A stretch of 64,000 bases of DNA from Microbacterium sp. ACRRU (GTDB lineage: Bacteria > Actinomycetota > Actinomycetes > Actinomycetales > Microbacteriaceae), in the NCBI RefSeq assembly GCF_022346945.1, contig NZ_JAKRNI010000004.1, positions 62,001 to 126,000 of the forward strand, read 5' to 3'. The position numbers and the translations under genes were made by a program. Positions within the stretch are counted from its first letter, which is position 1. Each line of letters opens with the position of its first letter. The notes below the pieces were generated by a model. The model was not told the origin of the DNA and ran no database searches. It saw nothing but the letters and a program-made list of their open reading frames with translations. Below are positions 42,988-54,183 of this stretch, one piece after another.

Positions 42988-43049
42988 TCATGCCCCCCTA
43001 CCGGCGGGCAACCAGACGATACTAACAGCACCGTGGCGCGGCGGAAAAA

Positions 43050-43823
43050 TCAGCCGGCGGAAATCCGTCGGTCGGGCGCGCCGCCGGGAGTCCATTGCAG
43101 CTCTTCCGTGCTCGGACCGAACGCCACCACGTGACCGCCGCGCAGAACGAGCACATCGGCTTCCAGATCGCGCGGCGCGTCGGCGTCATTCGTCACCACG
43201 AACGCCGCCATCCCCCGTTCCTCACGGCGGCGCACGATGGCCGTGCGCACGGCCGCCCGCACCTCGACATCGAGGTTCGCGTACAGGTCGTCGGCGACGA
43301 GCAGACGCGGCTCGAGCACCAGCGATCGCGCCACCGCGACGCGCTGACGCATGCCGGCGCTGAGTTCGTACGGGTACTTCGGAGCGGTCCCGAGCGGCAA
43401 CTCCATCTCGTCGAGCAGTGTCGCGACCCGGACGGCGAGAGCCCGCGCGTTGACGCGGCGATCGCGCGCGGTGATCGGCTCCGAGATGACCTCAGAGACG
43501 GTCAAGCGGGCCGGCAGGTTCGCCCCGGCGCCCTGCGGCAGGTAGCCGGTGTGGAAGGTCCACTCGCGCACCGCCCGCCCGGGGTGGCGTGCAGAAATGC
43601 CGTGCACGCGCGCGTCTCCCCCAACCACCGCGAGCCCTTCGTCGGGACGGCCCGCGAGAAGCGAGGCGAGCGACGTCTTCCCCGACCCGGTCGGACCCAT
43701 GACGACGAGGCTGCGAGCCGCGGCGAGGGTCAGAGTGACACCATCGATCACCCGGACGCCGTTGCGGGCGAGCGAGAGGTCATCGGCGCGGATGGCGACA
43801 GCGGTGTCGAGGGACCGGGGCAT
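43050..43823 (-). CDS. Orphan ABC transporter ATP-binding protein with altered catalytic motifs
   Basis: 257 residues, one ABC ATPase domain resembling dipeptide/nickel importers. Walker A is GPTGSGKTS and the signature is YELSAGMRQRVAVARSL. After Walker B the usual catalytic Glu is Asp (LLVADDLYANLD) and the switch His is Asn (VVTNDAD), so hydrolysis may be slow or lost. No permease or binding protein is nearby. The start ATG at 43823 follows GGAGGA. It sits just after dnaG on the same strand, 46 bases away. Confidence 0.85.
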   Translation of the reverse strand: MPRSLDTAVAIRADDLSLARNGVRVIDGVTLTLAAARSLVVMGPTGSGKTSLASLLAGRPDEGLAVVGGDARVHGISARHPGRAVREWTFHTGYLPQGAGANLPARLTVSEVISEPITARDRRVNARALAVRVATLLDEMELPLGTAPKYPYELSAGMRQRVAVARSLVLEPRLLVADDLYANLDVEVRAAVRTAIVRRREERGMAAFVVTNDADAPRDLEADVLVLRGGHVVAFGPSTEELQWTPGGAPDRRISAG

Positions 43824-43869
43824 GCTGACATCCTCCCCGAGGTGCGTCCCGGATGCCAGCCGAGACGCG

Positions 43870-45720
43870 TCAGGAGTCAATCAGGCGTTGCCGATCGGCA
43901 TCCAGTTCGCGCAGGCGCAGACGCAGACGGCGGCCGTCCTCGGAGTCCGCCGGCACGCGTTGGATGCCGCGCAGCAACTCGTCCTTCTCGCGCTGCAGTT
44001 CGCGGATCAGGAGTCCTCGCGCCAGACCGTTCGCCGACGCGACCGCGCCCTCCTCGCTACGGGCCGGGAACTCGGCGGTCAGCAACTCGGCCGCCAAGGT
44101 GCGGAACGGTTCGCGCACCGCTTCGACGGCGGTGACGGCCCAGCCCGGCTGGGACAGATCCGTGGATGCCAGCGAGCTCCGCACCGCCTCGAGGGCGGGG
44201 TGGCCGAAGGGGGTCTGCAGGGCACGGAGGAAGAGGTCGGCCTCGATGCGGTGGCCGTACTGCAGGAACGCCATCATCGCGCCCCGTTCGAGCGCGACGT
44301 CCCGGGTGTTCGGCAAGGACGCGAGCGTGACCGACGGGGCGACGGCGGCGACGGGTTCGGCGCTTGCGCCGCGTTGCGCCTCGCGCTTCTCGGCTCGGTC
44401 GGCACCTCGAGCCGCGCGCTCGACCGCGCCCTGCACCTCGGGGATGTCCAGGCCCAGGCGACGGGCCAGGACGCGGACGTACCCGGGGCGCAGCGCCGGG
44501 TCGCGGATGTCGGCGACGATGGGGGCCGCGGCGCGGAGAGCGCCCGCGCGGCCTTCCACGCTCGACAGATTGAAGTCCTTCAGACGCTGATCGATGACGA
44601 ACTCGAACATGGGCGCCTTGGCGTCCATGAGCGCCCGTACCGCGCCGTCCCCGCGCTGAAGGCGGAGGTCGCACGGATCGAGGCCCTCGGGCGCGACCGC
44701 GACGTACGTCTGCGCGGCGAAACGCTTCTCGTCGGCGAAGGCGCGCAGCGCCGCCTTCTGCCCCGCGGCATCCGGATCGAAGGTGAATACGACCTCCCCT
44801 GAGGCGCTGTCATCACCCATGACGCGTCGCAGCACCGTGATGTGGTCGCTGCCGAAGGCGGTGCCGCACGAGGCGATGGCGGTGGTGACGCCCGCGAGGT
44901 GACAGGCCATGACGTCGGTGTAGCCCTCGACGACGACGACACGGTGCTCGCGCGAGATGTCGCGCTTGGCGAGGTCGAGACCGTACAGCACCTGCGCCTT
45001 CTTGTAGATCGGCGTTTCGGGGGTGTTGAGGTATTTGGGGCCCTGGTCGTCGTCGTACAGCTTGCGTGCGCCGAATCCGATGACCTGGCCGGTCACGTCG
45101 CGAATGGGCCAGACGAGGCGGCCCCGAAAGCGGTCGTACACTCCGCGCTGGCCCTGGGAGACGAGCCCTGACTGGAGCAGCTCGTCACGTGTGAACTTCT
45201 GCGCGAGCAGATGATCCATGAGCGAGGACCAGCCCTTGGGCGCGTACCCCACCCCGAAGTGCGCGGCCGCGCCCGCGTCGAAACCGCGATCGCCGAGGAA
45301 GCGCCGAGCCGTGTCGGCTTCGGGCGACATCAGCTGCGCCCGGAAGTACTCTGCGGCGGCGGCGTTCGCCGCATACAGGCGCGAGCGGCCGGTCGTCTCC
45401 GGAGCGGCCCCGCCGTCCTCGTAGTGCAGCGTGTAGCCCACGCGGGCGGCCATCCGCTCGACCGCCTCCGTGAACGACACGTGGTCCATCGCGCGCAGGA
45501 ACGAGTACACGTCCCCGGACTCACCGCAGCCGAAGCAGTGGTAGTAGCCGACCTGCGGCCTCACGTGGAAGCTCGGGCTGCGCTCATCGTGAAAGGGGCA
45601 CAGGCCCTTCATCGACCCGACACCCGCGGGCTTCAGAGCGACGCGCTCACCGACGACGTCGGCGATGTTGACCCGCGCCTTGACCTCGTCGATGTCGGTC
45701 TGCCGGATGCGCCCGGGCAT
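43870..45720 (-). CDS. dnaG: DNA primase
   Basis: 616 residues. Makes RNA primers at the replication fork. The CHC2 zinc finger CPFHDERSPSFHV...YYHCFGCG lies at the N-terminus, the TOPRIM motif VVEGYTDVMA in the middle, and a DnaB-binding helical region at the end. The start overlaps the dgt stop (TGATG), so dgt-dnaG are translationally coupled, as in many actinobacteria. Confidence 0.97.
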   Translation of the reverse strand: MPGRIRQTDIDEVKARVNIADVVGERVALKPAGVGSMKGLCPFHDERSPSFHVRPQVGYYHCFGCGESGDVYSFLRAMDHVSFTEAVERMAARVGYTLHYEDGGAAPETTGRSRLYAANAAAAEYFRAQLMSPEADTARRFLGDRGFDAGAAAHFGVGYAPKGWSSLMDHLLAQKFTRDELLQSGLVSQGQRGVYDRFRGRLVWPIRDVTGQVIGFGARKLYDDDQGPKYLNTPETPIYKKAQVLYGLDLAKRDISREHRVVVVEGYTDVMACHLAGVTTAIASCGTAFGSDHITVLRRVMGDDSASGEVVFTFDPDAAGQKAALRAFADEKRFAAQTYVAVAPEGLDPCDLRLQRGDGAVRALMDAKAPMFEFVIDQRLKDFNLSSVEGRAGALRAAAPIVADIRDPALRPGYVRVLARRLGLDIPEVQGAVERAARGADRAEKREAQRGASAEPVAAVAPSVTLASLPNTRDVALERGAMMAFLQYGHRIEADLFLRALQTPFGHPALEAVRSSLASTDLSQPGWAVTAVEAVREPFRTLAAELLTAEFPARSEEGAVASANGLARGLLIRELQREKDELLRGIQRVPADSEDGRRLRLRLRELDADRQRLIDS

Positions 45721-47036
45721 CAGGCATCCGCTCCCCGCGGCCCGCGCGCGCCCGGGGCCCAGACGCCGAGCTCGGCGGCATCCACGTCGCCCACGAGCCG
45801 GCCGTGCCAGGCGATGGCGAGCTGATCGGTGAGGCTGGCGACCTGGTCGACGATCACGCGGCGCCGCGCAGTGTCGTCCTCGGCCGCGGCGAAGTCGGGG
45901 GCGTGCAGCGCATCGAGCGCGTCGGGGTTCTCCCACAGGGCGGATGCCAACCGCTTGAGGACGCGTCGCTGCTCGCGGTAGAGCGCCTTGCGGCCGTCGA
46001 TGGAGACCACGGTCGCGCCGATGATGCCCTTCAGAACCGCCATCTCGGCTTCGACGACCCGGGGGACCACCACGTGCGCGCGGTAGCGCGTGAGGTCACG
46101 CACCGCATACGCGTCGCGCGTCGCAGTCGTGGCGGCGCGCGCGAAGCGTCCGATGAGATCCGAGGTCAGGTTCTTCAGCCGCGCGAGCGCGGGCCGGGAT
46201 CCGTCGAAGGAGTCGATCCACTCGGGCAGCCGCATGAGGCGGTACAGCGCGTCGGCGAGTTCGTCGCGCGAGAAGTCGTAGCCGACCCACGTCTGGATCG
46301 CGGTGAGAAGCGACTCGTGCCCGGCCGGGGAGGTCAGACGCGCCGGGTCGATGTAGCGGTTGACGACCGCGTCCTCGAAATCGTGGACCGAGTACGCGAT
46401 GTCGTCCGAGAGGTCCATGACCTCGGCCTCGATGCAGCGGACGCGCCCCGGGGCGCCGCCGCGCATCCAGTGGAACACCGGCTCGTCGTCGGGGTAGACA
46501 CCGAACTTGAGGCGTCCGCCCGGATCGGGAAGGGGCGCGTCGGCGGTCCACGGGTACTTGCACGTGGCATCCAGGCTCGCCCGGGTGAGGTTCAGCCCGA
46601 ACGGGCGGCCATCGGGGCCGATGACCTTCGGCTCGAGACGCGTCAGGATGCGGAGGGTCTGCGCGTTGCCCTCGAAGCCCCCGATGTCTTCGGCCCACTC
46701 GTTGAGCGCGCGCTCACCGTTGTGGCCGAAGGGCGGATGACCGAGGTCGTGGCTGAGGCACGCGGTGTCGACGACGTCGGGCGACAGCTCGAGGGCGGTC
46801 GCCAACTCGCGCCCCACCTGCGCCACCTCGAGAGAGTGCGTCAGACGGTTGCGCGCGAAGTCGGCGGGGCTCGCCGGGCTCAGGACCTGGGTCTTGGCAG
46901 CGAGACGGCGGAGGGCCGCCGAGTGCAACACGCGGGCGCGGTCGCGAGCGAAGTCGTCGCGCAGGGAGCGGTGCCGCTCTTCGTGGAAGCGGGCGGCGTC
47001 GACGTCGTCGTACCCCGACGGGCGCGCGACGCTCAC
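45720..47036 (-). CDS. dgt: dNTP triphosphohydrolase
   Basis: 438 residues of the HD superfamily. Removes triphosphate from dGTP or other dNTPs. The metal site is HSLEVAQ with HDLGHPPFGHNGE, followed by FEGNAQTLRILTRLE. The GTG at 47036 is supported by GAGG 6 bases upstream; frames further upstream overlap dusB and are not coding. Located directly upstream of dnaG. Confidence 0.94.
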   Translation of the reverse strand: MSVARPSGYDDVDAARFHEERHRSLRDDFARDRARVLHSAALRRLAAKTQVLSPASPADFARNRLTHSLEVAQVGRELATALELSPDVVDTACLSHDLGHPPFGHNGERALNEWAEDIGGFEGNAQTLRILTRLEPKVIGPDGRPFGLNLTRASLDATCKYPWTADAPLPDPGGRLKFGVYPDDEPVFHWMRGGAPGRVRCIEAEVMDLSDDIAYSVHDFEDAVVNRYIDPARLTSPAGHESLLTAIQTWVGYDFSRDELADALYRLMRLPEWIDSFDGSRPALARLKNLTSDLIGRFARAATTATRDAYAVRDLTRYRAHVVVPRVVEAEMAVLKGIIGATVVSIDGRKALYREQRRVLKRLASALWENPDALDALHAPDFAAAEDDTARRRVIVDQVASLTDQLAIAWHGRLVGDVDAAELGVWAPGARGPRGADA

Positions 47037-47043
47037 CGCAACC

Positions 47044-48210
47044 TCACCCGCCACTGTGGTGGAGCTCCGCGTCAGCGAGGGCACGACCGGCGTCGTCGCC
47101 GATCTCCCGCGAGTCGAGCCAGCCGTCCGGCAGCGCGGGACGCTTGGGCGAACCGGCGCGGCCCCGCTGCCCTTCCGCTGCCTCGCCCGGGTAGGGGGCG
47201 TCGAGCTCCATGGTCGCGAGGAGGTCGTCGATCTCGGCCAGGGTCGAGGCGGTGGCGAGGCTGGCCCGCAGCTCACCACCGACCGGGTAGCCCTTGAAAT
47301 ACCAGGCGACGTGCTTGCGGATGTCGCGGCATCCGCGCCCCTCGTCCTCGAAGAACTCCACCAGCAACTCCGCGTGCCGGCGGAACGCGCGAGCGACGAA
47401 GCCGAGCGTTGCGTCGACGGGCTCGCCGGTGGCAGCACCGGGGCGTCCCAGTGCACGGGCGAGGTCGCCGAACAGCCAGGGGCGGCCGAGGCATCCGCGG
47501 CCGACGACGACGCCGTCGCACCCGGTCTCGTCCATCATGCGCACGGCGTCGCCGGCCGACCAGATGTCGCCGTTGCCCAGTACGGGCACACTCGTCACCG
47601 TCTCTTTGAGCTTCGTGATCGCGCTCCAGTCGGCGTGCCCCGAGTAGAACTCGGATGCCGTCCGCGCGTGAAGGGCGATGGATGCCACTCCGGCGCCCTC
47701 GGCGATCCGGCCCGCCTCGAGGTACGTGAGGTGGTCGGCGTCGATGCCCTTGCGCATCTTGATCGTCAGCGGCAGATCGCCCGCGGCCCGCACGGCACGC
47801 TCGACGATCTGGCGGAACAGCGTCAGCTTCCAGGGGAGAGCCGCACCGCCGCCGCGCCGCGTGACCTTCGGGACCGGGCAGCCGAAGTTCAGGTCGATGT
47901 GGTCGGCGTGGTCTTCGGCGACGATCATGCGCACGGCCGCCTCGACCGTGGCGGGGTCGACGCCGTAGAGCTGGATCGAGCGCGGGGTCTCGGACTCGTG
48001 ATGCCGGATGAGACGCATCGTGGTGTCGTTGCGTTCGACGAGCGCCCGCGTGGTGATCATCTCACTCACGTACAGCCCGGCACCGTACTCGCGGCACAGC
48101 CGGCGGAACGCCGTGTTCGTGATGCCGGCCATCGGCGCGAGCACGACCGGGGCGTCGAGTTCGATGGGGCCGATGCGCAGCGAACGCGTCGGGGCCAGTG
48201 CCGTGGTCAT
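47044..48210 (-). CDS. dusB: tRNA-dihydrouridine synthase
   Basis: 388 residues, a flavin-dependent TIM barrel that reduces uridine in tRNA D-loops. LAPMAGITNTAFRRLCREYG opens the barrel; the catalytic Cys is in LNFGCPVPKV, followed by RRGGGAALPWK, and the FMN site GNGDIWSAGDA and VVVGRGCLGRPWLF. The ATG at 48210 gives the conserved MTT...LRIGPIEL opening. It leads the dusB-dgt-dnaG run. Confidence 0.95.
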   Translation of the reverse strand: MTTALAPTRSLRIGPIELDAPVVLAPMAGITNTAFRRLCREYGAGLYVSEMITTRALVERNDTTMRLIRHHESETPRSIQLYGVDPATVEAAVRMIVAEDHADHIDLNFGCPVPKVTRRGGGAALPWKLTLFRQIVERAVRAAGDLPLTIKMRKGIDADHLTYLEAGRIAEGAGVASIALHARTASEFYSGHADWSAITKLKETVTSVPVLGNGDIWSAGDAVRMMDETGCDGVVVGRGCLGRPWLFGDLARALGRPGAATGEPVDATLGFVARAFRRHAELLVEFFEDEGRGCRDIRKHVAWYFKGYPVGGELRASLATASTLAEIDDLLATMELDAPYPGEAAEGQRGRAGSPKRPALPDGWLDSREIGDDAGRALADAELHHSGG

Positions 48211-48280
48211 CGTGCCATTCTCCCAGACCTCGTGGTCCCGTGCTGCCGGGCCCGGCAACGGGTTCGCTGGGGAGGAGGGG

Positions 48281-48973
48281 TCACGCCTGCGCGGCCTCGG
48301 GCTCGGCAACAGCCGAGCGGCGTTCGCTCCACACCTGACGCGCGATCTGCGTGAACGCTTCGACCGGCTGTGCCCCGCTCACGCCGTACTTCCCGTCGAT
48401 GACGAAGAACGGCACGCCCGTGATGCCGTAGGCCTGCGCCTGCGCCTGATCGGCCCGCACCGCTTCGCGGAAGCGTCCGGACGCCAGCGCCTCCCGCGCA
48501 GCGTCTCCATCGAGGCCGATCTCGACGGCGAGCTCGATGAGGTCGTCGTCACGTCCGACGTGCTTGCCCTCGAGGAAGTGCGCCGCCATCAGACGTTCCG
48601 AGAGATCGATCTGTCGACCGTGCTCCTTCGCGAAATGCAGCAGCTCGTGCGCCTTGACGGTGTTGGTGTGCTGGAGGATGTCGAAACGGTAAGCGAGCCC
48701 TGCCTCGGCCGCGACCCCGGTGACGCGGTCGAGCATCTCGCGCGCCTGTGCCGGCGAGATGCCCTTGTGCTGAGAGAGGTAGTCCACCTCGCCACCGACG
48801 AAGTCGACGGGGGTGTCGGGAGAGAGCTCGAACGAGTGGTACTCGATCTCGACGACGGGGGCGTCGTCGTCATCGGCGGTGGCGGCCAGGCCGTTCTCGA
48901 GATTGCGCTTGCCGATGTAGCACCAGGGGCAGGCGATGTCGCTCCACACGTCGATCTTGATGGCATCCGTCAT
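48281..48973 (-). CDS. DsbA-like oxidoreductase (FrnE type)
   Basis: 230 residues with a thioredoxin fold and helical insertion. The redox motif is CPWC in VWSDIACPWCYIGKRNLE. No signal peptide, so it acts in the cytoplasm, as FrnE-type proteins of actinobacteria do. The cis-Pro region GVPFFVIDGKYGVSGAQP is present. It lies between uppS and dusB on the same strand. Confidence 0.92.
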   Translation of the reverse strand: MTDAIKIDVWSDIACPWCYIGKRNLENGLAATADDDDAPVVEIEYHSFELSPDTPVDFVGGEVDYLSQHKGISPAQAREMLDRVTGVAAEAGLAYRFDILQHTNTVKAHELLHFAKEHGRQIDLSERLMAAHFLEGKHVGRDDDLIELAVEIGLDGDAAREALASGRFREAVRADQAQAQAYGITGVPFFVIDGKYGVSGAQPVEAFTQIARQVWSERRSAVAEPEAAQA

Positions 48974-49001
48974 GTCGCGTGCAACCTTTCCGGGACGGGA
49001 T

Positions 49002-49826
49002 CTATTCCGATGGCGGCATCGACTCCGCCTGCGGGGTGTCGATCGCGCCGCCGAAGCGCCGGTCGCGGGACAGGTACAGGCCGATGGCGTCCCACAGGTG
49101 CGTTCGGCGGAAGTCCGGCCACAGCGTGTCCAGGAACACCATCTCGGCGTACGCCGACTCCCACAGGAGGAAGTTCGACGTGCGCTGCTCCCCGCTGGAG
49201 CGCACGAACAGGTCGACGTCGGGCATGTCCGGCTGGTACAGGTTCCGCCGAATGAGCTTCTCGCTCACGGCGGAGGGCTTCAGGCGCCCGGCGGCGATGT
49301 CTTCGCCGATGCGGCGCATGGCATCCACGATCTCGACTCGACCGCCGTAGTTGACGCACATCGTGAGGGTCAGCACGTCGTTGCCCTCGGTCAGACGCTC
49401 CGCGTGCTGCAGCTCCTTGATGACCGACCCCCACAGGCGCGGCTTCCGTCCCGACCAGCGGATGCGCACGCCCCACTCGTTGAGCTGATCGCGACGCCGG
49501 TGCAGCACCTCGCGGTTGAACCCCATGAGAAAGCGCACCTCGTCGGGCGAGCGCGACCAGTTCTCGGTGGAGAACGCGTACACGGACAGGTGCTTCACAC
49601 CGGCCTGGATCGCTCCCGCGACGACGTCGAGGAGCGCCGCCTCGCCGGCGCGGTGGCCCTCGACGCGCGTGAGACCCTGGCGGTTCGCCCAGCGACCGTT
49701 GCCGTCCATGACGATCGCCACGTGCTCGGGTACGGCCCCCTTCGGGAAGCTCGGCGGGTACTCCCCCGTCCAATCGAGCGGGCGGTACGGGACGGCGTCG
49801 CGGTGCGTGTAGGGCTTCGGGGTCAT
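49002..49826 (-). CDS. uppS: Isoprenyl diphosphate synthase, undecaprenyl type
   Basis: 274 residues of the cis-prenyltransferase family. Builds the lipid carrier for cell wall precursors. The magnesium Asp is in [14 protein letters not shown], with [10 protein letters not shown] and the C-terminal [20 protein letters not shown]. The ATG start overlaps the recO stop by 4 bases. In actinobacteria chain length varies (C50 or C55), which cannot be read here. Confidence 0.95.
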   Translation of the reverse strand: MTPKPYTHRDAVPYRPLDWTGEYPPSFPKGAVPEHVAIVMDGNGRWANRQGLTRVEGHRAGEAALLDVVAGAIQAGVKHLSVYAFSTENWSRSPDEVRFLMGFNREVLHRRRDQLNEWGVRIRWSGRKPRLWGSVIKELQHAERLTEGNDVLTLTMCVNYGGRVEIVDAMRRIGEDIAAGRLKPSAVSEKLIRRNLYQPDMPDVDLFVRSSGEQRTSNFLLWESAYAEMVFLDTLWPDFRRTHLWDAIGLYLSRDRRFGGAIDTPQAESMPPSE

Positions 49827-50551
49827 CGACTCGATTCCAGGTGCGAGAGGGAACGGATGCCGCGCTCCAGGTGGAACTGGGCGTACGCGGCGACGAGGCC
49901 GGAGGCCGCCGCGGTGGTGCGTTCGGGGGCGGCATCCACGACGTCCCACTCCCCCGCGATGAGCGCGCGCAGGAGGGCGACGGTGTCGCGGGCGACACGC
50001 GGCGACCCCGCGGGTGCGCACGCCGCACACACGACCCCGCCGAGCTGGGCCAGGAAGAAGTCGTGCTCGCCGACCGTTCCGCAGCGCGCGCACTCACCGA
50101 GCCCCGGTGCCCAGCCGGACAGAGCCATCGCCCGCAGGAGGTACGAGTCGAGCACACTGCGCGCCGCGTGGTCTCCACGGGCGAGAGCACGCAGGCCGCC
50201 GACCAGCAGCAGGTACTGCTGCGGCGTGGCCTCGGCCTCGTTGAGACGGTCCGCGGTCTCGACCATCGCGCTGGCGGTCGTGTAGCGGTCGTAGTGCTGC
50301 GCGATGTCGGCGCCGTAGGCCCCCAGCGACTCGGCCTGCTGAACGATGTCGAGGTTGCGCCCCTGGTAGAGCTGCACGTCTGCGACCATGAATGGCTCGA
50401 GACGCGAGCCGAAACGCGACGACGTGCGCCGGACGCCCTTCGCGACCGCCCGGATCTTGCCGTGGCGGCGGCTGAGGAGGGTGACGATGCGGTCCGCCTC
50501 CCCCAGCTTGTGGGTACGCAGGACCACGACTTCGTCGCGGTAGGTGGGCAC
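49823..50551 (-). CDS. recO: DNA repair protein RecO
   Basis: 242 residues. Loads RecA in gap repair. N-terminal OB-fold opening [20 protein letters not shown], then the C4 zinc finger CARC...CAAC. The end is coupled to uppS by a 4-base overlap. Order recO-uppS downstream of leuA is normal for actinobacteria. Confidence 0.96.
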   Translation of the reverse strand: MPTYRDEVVVLRTHKLGEADRIVTLLSRRHGKIRAVAKGVRRTSSRFGSRLEPFMVADVQLYQGRNLDIVQQAESLGAYGADIAQHYDRYTTASAMVETADRLNEAEATPQQYLLLVGGLRALARGDHAARSVLDSYLLRAMALSGWAPGLGECARCGTVGEHDFFLAQLGGVVCAACAPAGSPRVARDTVALLRALIAGEWDVVDAAPERTTAAASGLVAAYAQFHLERGIRSLSHLESSR

Positions 50552-50633
50552 AGTCCATTATCCGCCCGCGACCCCGGGAGTCGGCGGTGCGCCGCGCGCG
50601 GGGCGCTGCGACCTCCGCGGGAGAATGGATGCC

Positions 50634-51329
50634 GTGAACCCGCCCGTCTTCATCATCCCGCTGTGGGCCGACCTCACCGCCGTCGCCCTCGGCGGCGTGC
50701 AGGGTGCACTCTTCGCCTCAGGCTTCCAGGGCCAGCGGCGCCTCGACCTGCTCGGCGTCGCGATCATCGGCATCCTGTTGGGCATGGGCGGCGGACTCAT
50801 CCGCGACCTCCTGCTGGGGCTGACACCTGCGACCCTGCAGAACAACTGGTACCTCATCACCGCGACGGTCGCCTCTCTCGTGGGCATGCTGCTGTCGGGG
50901 ATCTTTCAACGGCTGAACCGCGCGATCGTTCTGCTGGACGCCGTCGTCATCGGACTCTTCGGCGCCTTCGGCACGTCGAAAGCGCTCGCGCTCGGGCTGC
51001 CCGCGGTGCCCGCCGTGTTCGTCGGCGTGCTCGCCGCCGCCGGCGGGAGTGTGCTGCGCGACGTGCTGATGGGACTCCCCGTGGCGATCATGCACGTCGG
51101 TTCTCTGTACGCGGTCGCCGCCGGAGGAGGGTGCGCGGTCCTGGCGACGGCAGCGGCGTTCGGTGCACCGCTCCCCGTGGCGGCGGTGGTGGGGGTGATC
51201 GTGACGACGGTGATCCGCGTCCTCGCCGTACTGTTCGACCTCTCCCTGCCCGAGCAGCGCAAGCTCTACCGCCGGAAGGTCGCGGTGGAGACCACCGGCA
51301 TCCCGATCATCCGCGACCCCGACGCGTGA
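50634..51329 (+). CDS. TRIC-type (UPF0126) cation channel protein
   Basis: 231 residues with seven hydrophobic helices arranged as two repeats. Each repeat has the glycine kink motif: GMGGGLIRDLLLG in the first and AAAGGSVLRDVLMG in the second. Family members form trimeric K+-permeable channels. The GTG at 50634 is 10 bases after GGGAG; an ATG at 50625 is too close to it. It converges with leuA across the repeat region. Confidence 0.9.
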   Translation: MNPPVFIIPLWADLTAVALGGVQGALFASGFQGQRRLDLLGVAIIGILLGMGGGLIRDLLLGLTPATLQNNWYLITATVASLVGMLLSGIFQRLNRAIVLLDAVVIGLFGAFGTSKALALGLPAVPAVFVGVLAAAGGSVLRDVLMGLPVAIMHVGSLYAVAAGGGCAVLATAAAFGAPLPVAAVVGVIVTTVIRVLAVLFDLSLPEQRKLYRRKVAVETTGIPIIRDPDA

Positions 51330-51360
51330 GTCGCCCGCATGCGCGCGCCGCCGGCAGGGG

Positions 51361-51422
51361 CGCGAGTCGCCAGAATTTGTCGCCTCGAGACGCTCTCGGG
51401 CGACAAATCCTGGCGACTCGCG
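51361..51422. repeat. REP-like palindrome, copy 1
   Basis: 24-base arms at 51361-51384 and 51399-51422 with one mismatch, separated by 14 bases. The arm core is GAGTCGCCAG-(A)-ATTTGTCGCC. The same arm recurs in copy 2. Confidence 0.85.
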
Positions 51423-51481
51423 CGCGAGGGGCGTGGCTACGCTGACCCGGTCTCCTCGACGATCAGCGGGGAACGGAACGG

Positions 51482-51613
51482 GTGGCACAACTGGGGCCCA
51501 TTCGGCTCGGTAAGGGCTGCTTCTACATCAAGAGGCTCTCCGACATCGATTCGGCGCTGCTCTCCGAGCAGATCGCGCGCGCGTACACCTCGCGCGTAGA
51601 CCCCATGGGGTGA
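51482..51613 (+). pseudogene. Remnant of a DUF1801 gene, C-terminal end only
   Basis: 43 codons read VAQLGPIRLGKGCFYIKRLSDIDSALLSEQIARAYTS in sense terms, the C-terminal pattern of DUF1801 proteins (LGKGCxYxKRL near the end). The N-terminal two thirds of the roughly 120-140-residue family is absent in every frame upstream. The piece lies exactly between the two REP-like palindromes, which suggests a deletion or capture event. Confidence 0.65.
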
Positions 51614-51667
51614 GTCGCCAGGATTTGTCGCTTCGGGGAACCCGGAGGCGACAAATGCTGGCGACTC
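51612..51667. repeat. REP-like palindrome, copy 2
   Basis: 20-base arms at 51612-51631 and 51648-51667 with one mismatch and a 16-base loop. The arm core GAGTCGCCAGGATTTGTCGC matches copy 1. It lies 19 bases from the leuA stop and may also end transcription from either side. Confidence 0.85.
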
Positions 51668-51686
51668 GCGCCCGGATACGCCCGGC

Positions 51687-53510
<1,824 letters not shown>

Positions 53511-53532
<22 letters not shown>

Positions 53533-53564
53533 CAGCTAAGAAGAAGCAGGCCACCGAAGCGCAT
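53511..53564 (-). CDS. leuL: leuA leader peptide with four consecutive Leu codons
   Basis: 17 residues, MRFGGLLLLSCRDESSF, with the Leu run CTG-CTT-CTT-CTT, including codons that are rare in this GC-rich genome. It ends 63 bases before leuA. Its stalling at low charged tRNA-Leu would free the stem above. Too short for ordinary gene calling. Confidence 0.8.
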
Positions 53565-53570
53565 TCTGCG

Positions 53571-53600
53571 ATCGTAGCACTGGGTTGCGTCATGCCTCAC
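53571..53600 (-). promoter_or_regulatory. Candidate leuA promoter
   Basis: TACGAT (-10) and GTGAGG (-35) on the minus strand with 18 bases between them. The predicted start is within a few bases of the leader ATG, so the leader may be leaderless. The -35 overlaps the stop end of the upstream acetyltransferase gene. Confidence 0.4.
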
Positions 53601-54183
53601 GTGGCGGTGTCCATTCCCGGGCGAGGACGGCGTAGTCGACCTCGTCGCTCCACCGGCCCTTGAACCATTCGTTCTCGACCAGGTGTGCTTCTCGGCGCAT
53701 CCCCAGGCGCTCGGCGAGGGCGAGGGAACGGACGTTGTCCGCGTCGATGCGCGCAACGAGACGGCGCAGACCGTAGATCGAGAACGCGGTATCGATGAGG
53801 GCACGAACCGCCTCGGTGGCCAACCCCTGGCCCCCTGCGGAAGGGCTCAGGACCCACCCGATCTCGGCCGAACCTGCGTCGCCGTCGAGGTGGAACAGCA
53901 CGAGGTCGCCGATGATCGCTCCATCGGCCACCCGCTCGATCACCAGGACGACCCCGGCGCGATCCCCCTCCAGCCGGGTCTGCCCGAAGAGGTGTCCGAT
54001 GCGTCGCCGGATGTCGTCGGTCGTCTGAGGCTCGAACGGCAAGAAACGGCAGACGTCCGCATCTCCGCGGTAGACCGCCATCGCGTCCAAGTCGCCTTCG
54101 AGAAACGGGCGCAGACGCACACGGTCGCGGACGACCTCGAGCGACGCCGGCGCGGACGGCAGGACGAACGGCGACGCACTCAC
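53590..54183 (-). CDS. GNAT acetyltransferase (RimJ/RimL type)
   Basis: 197 residues. Transfers acetyl from acetyl-CoA to an amine, substrate unknown. Opening LRPFLEGDLDAMAVY, the CoA loop LSPSAGGQGLATEAV and the closing RLGMRREAHLVENEWFKG match the RimJ/RimL branch. The GTG start overlaps the stop of the oxidoreductase gene (GTGA), so the two are coupled. Confidence 0.88.
   Translation of the reverse strand: MSASPFVLPSAPASLEVVRDRVRLRPFLEGDLDAMAVYRGDADVCRFLPFEPQTTDDIRRRIGHLFGQTRLEGDRAGVVLVIERVADGAIIGDLVLFHLDGDAGSAEIGWVLSPSAGGQGLATEAVRALIDTAFSIYGLRRLVARIDADNVRSLALAERLGMRREAHLVENEWFKGRWSDEVDYAVLAREWTPPREA

Noticed and set aside
51330..51686. Possible insertion sequence
   Set aside because: There are inverted repeats but no transposase frame, no target duplication that I can see, and each palindrome folds on itself. 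REP-like repeats fit better.
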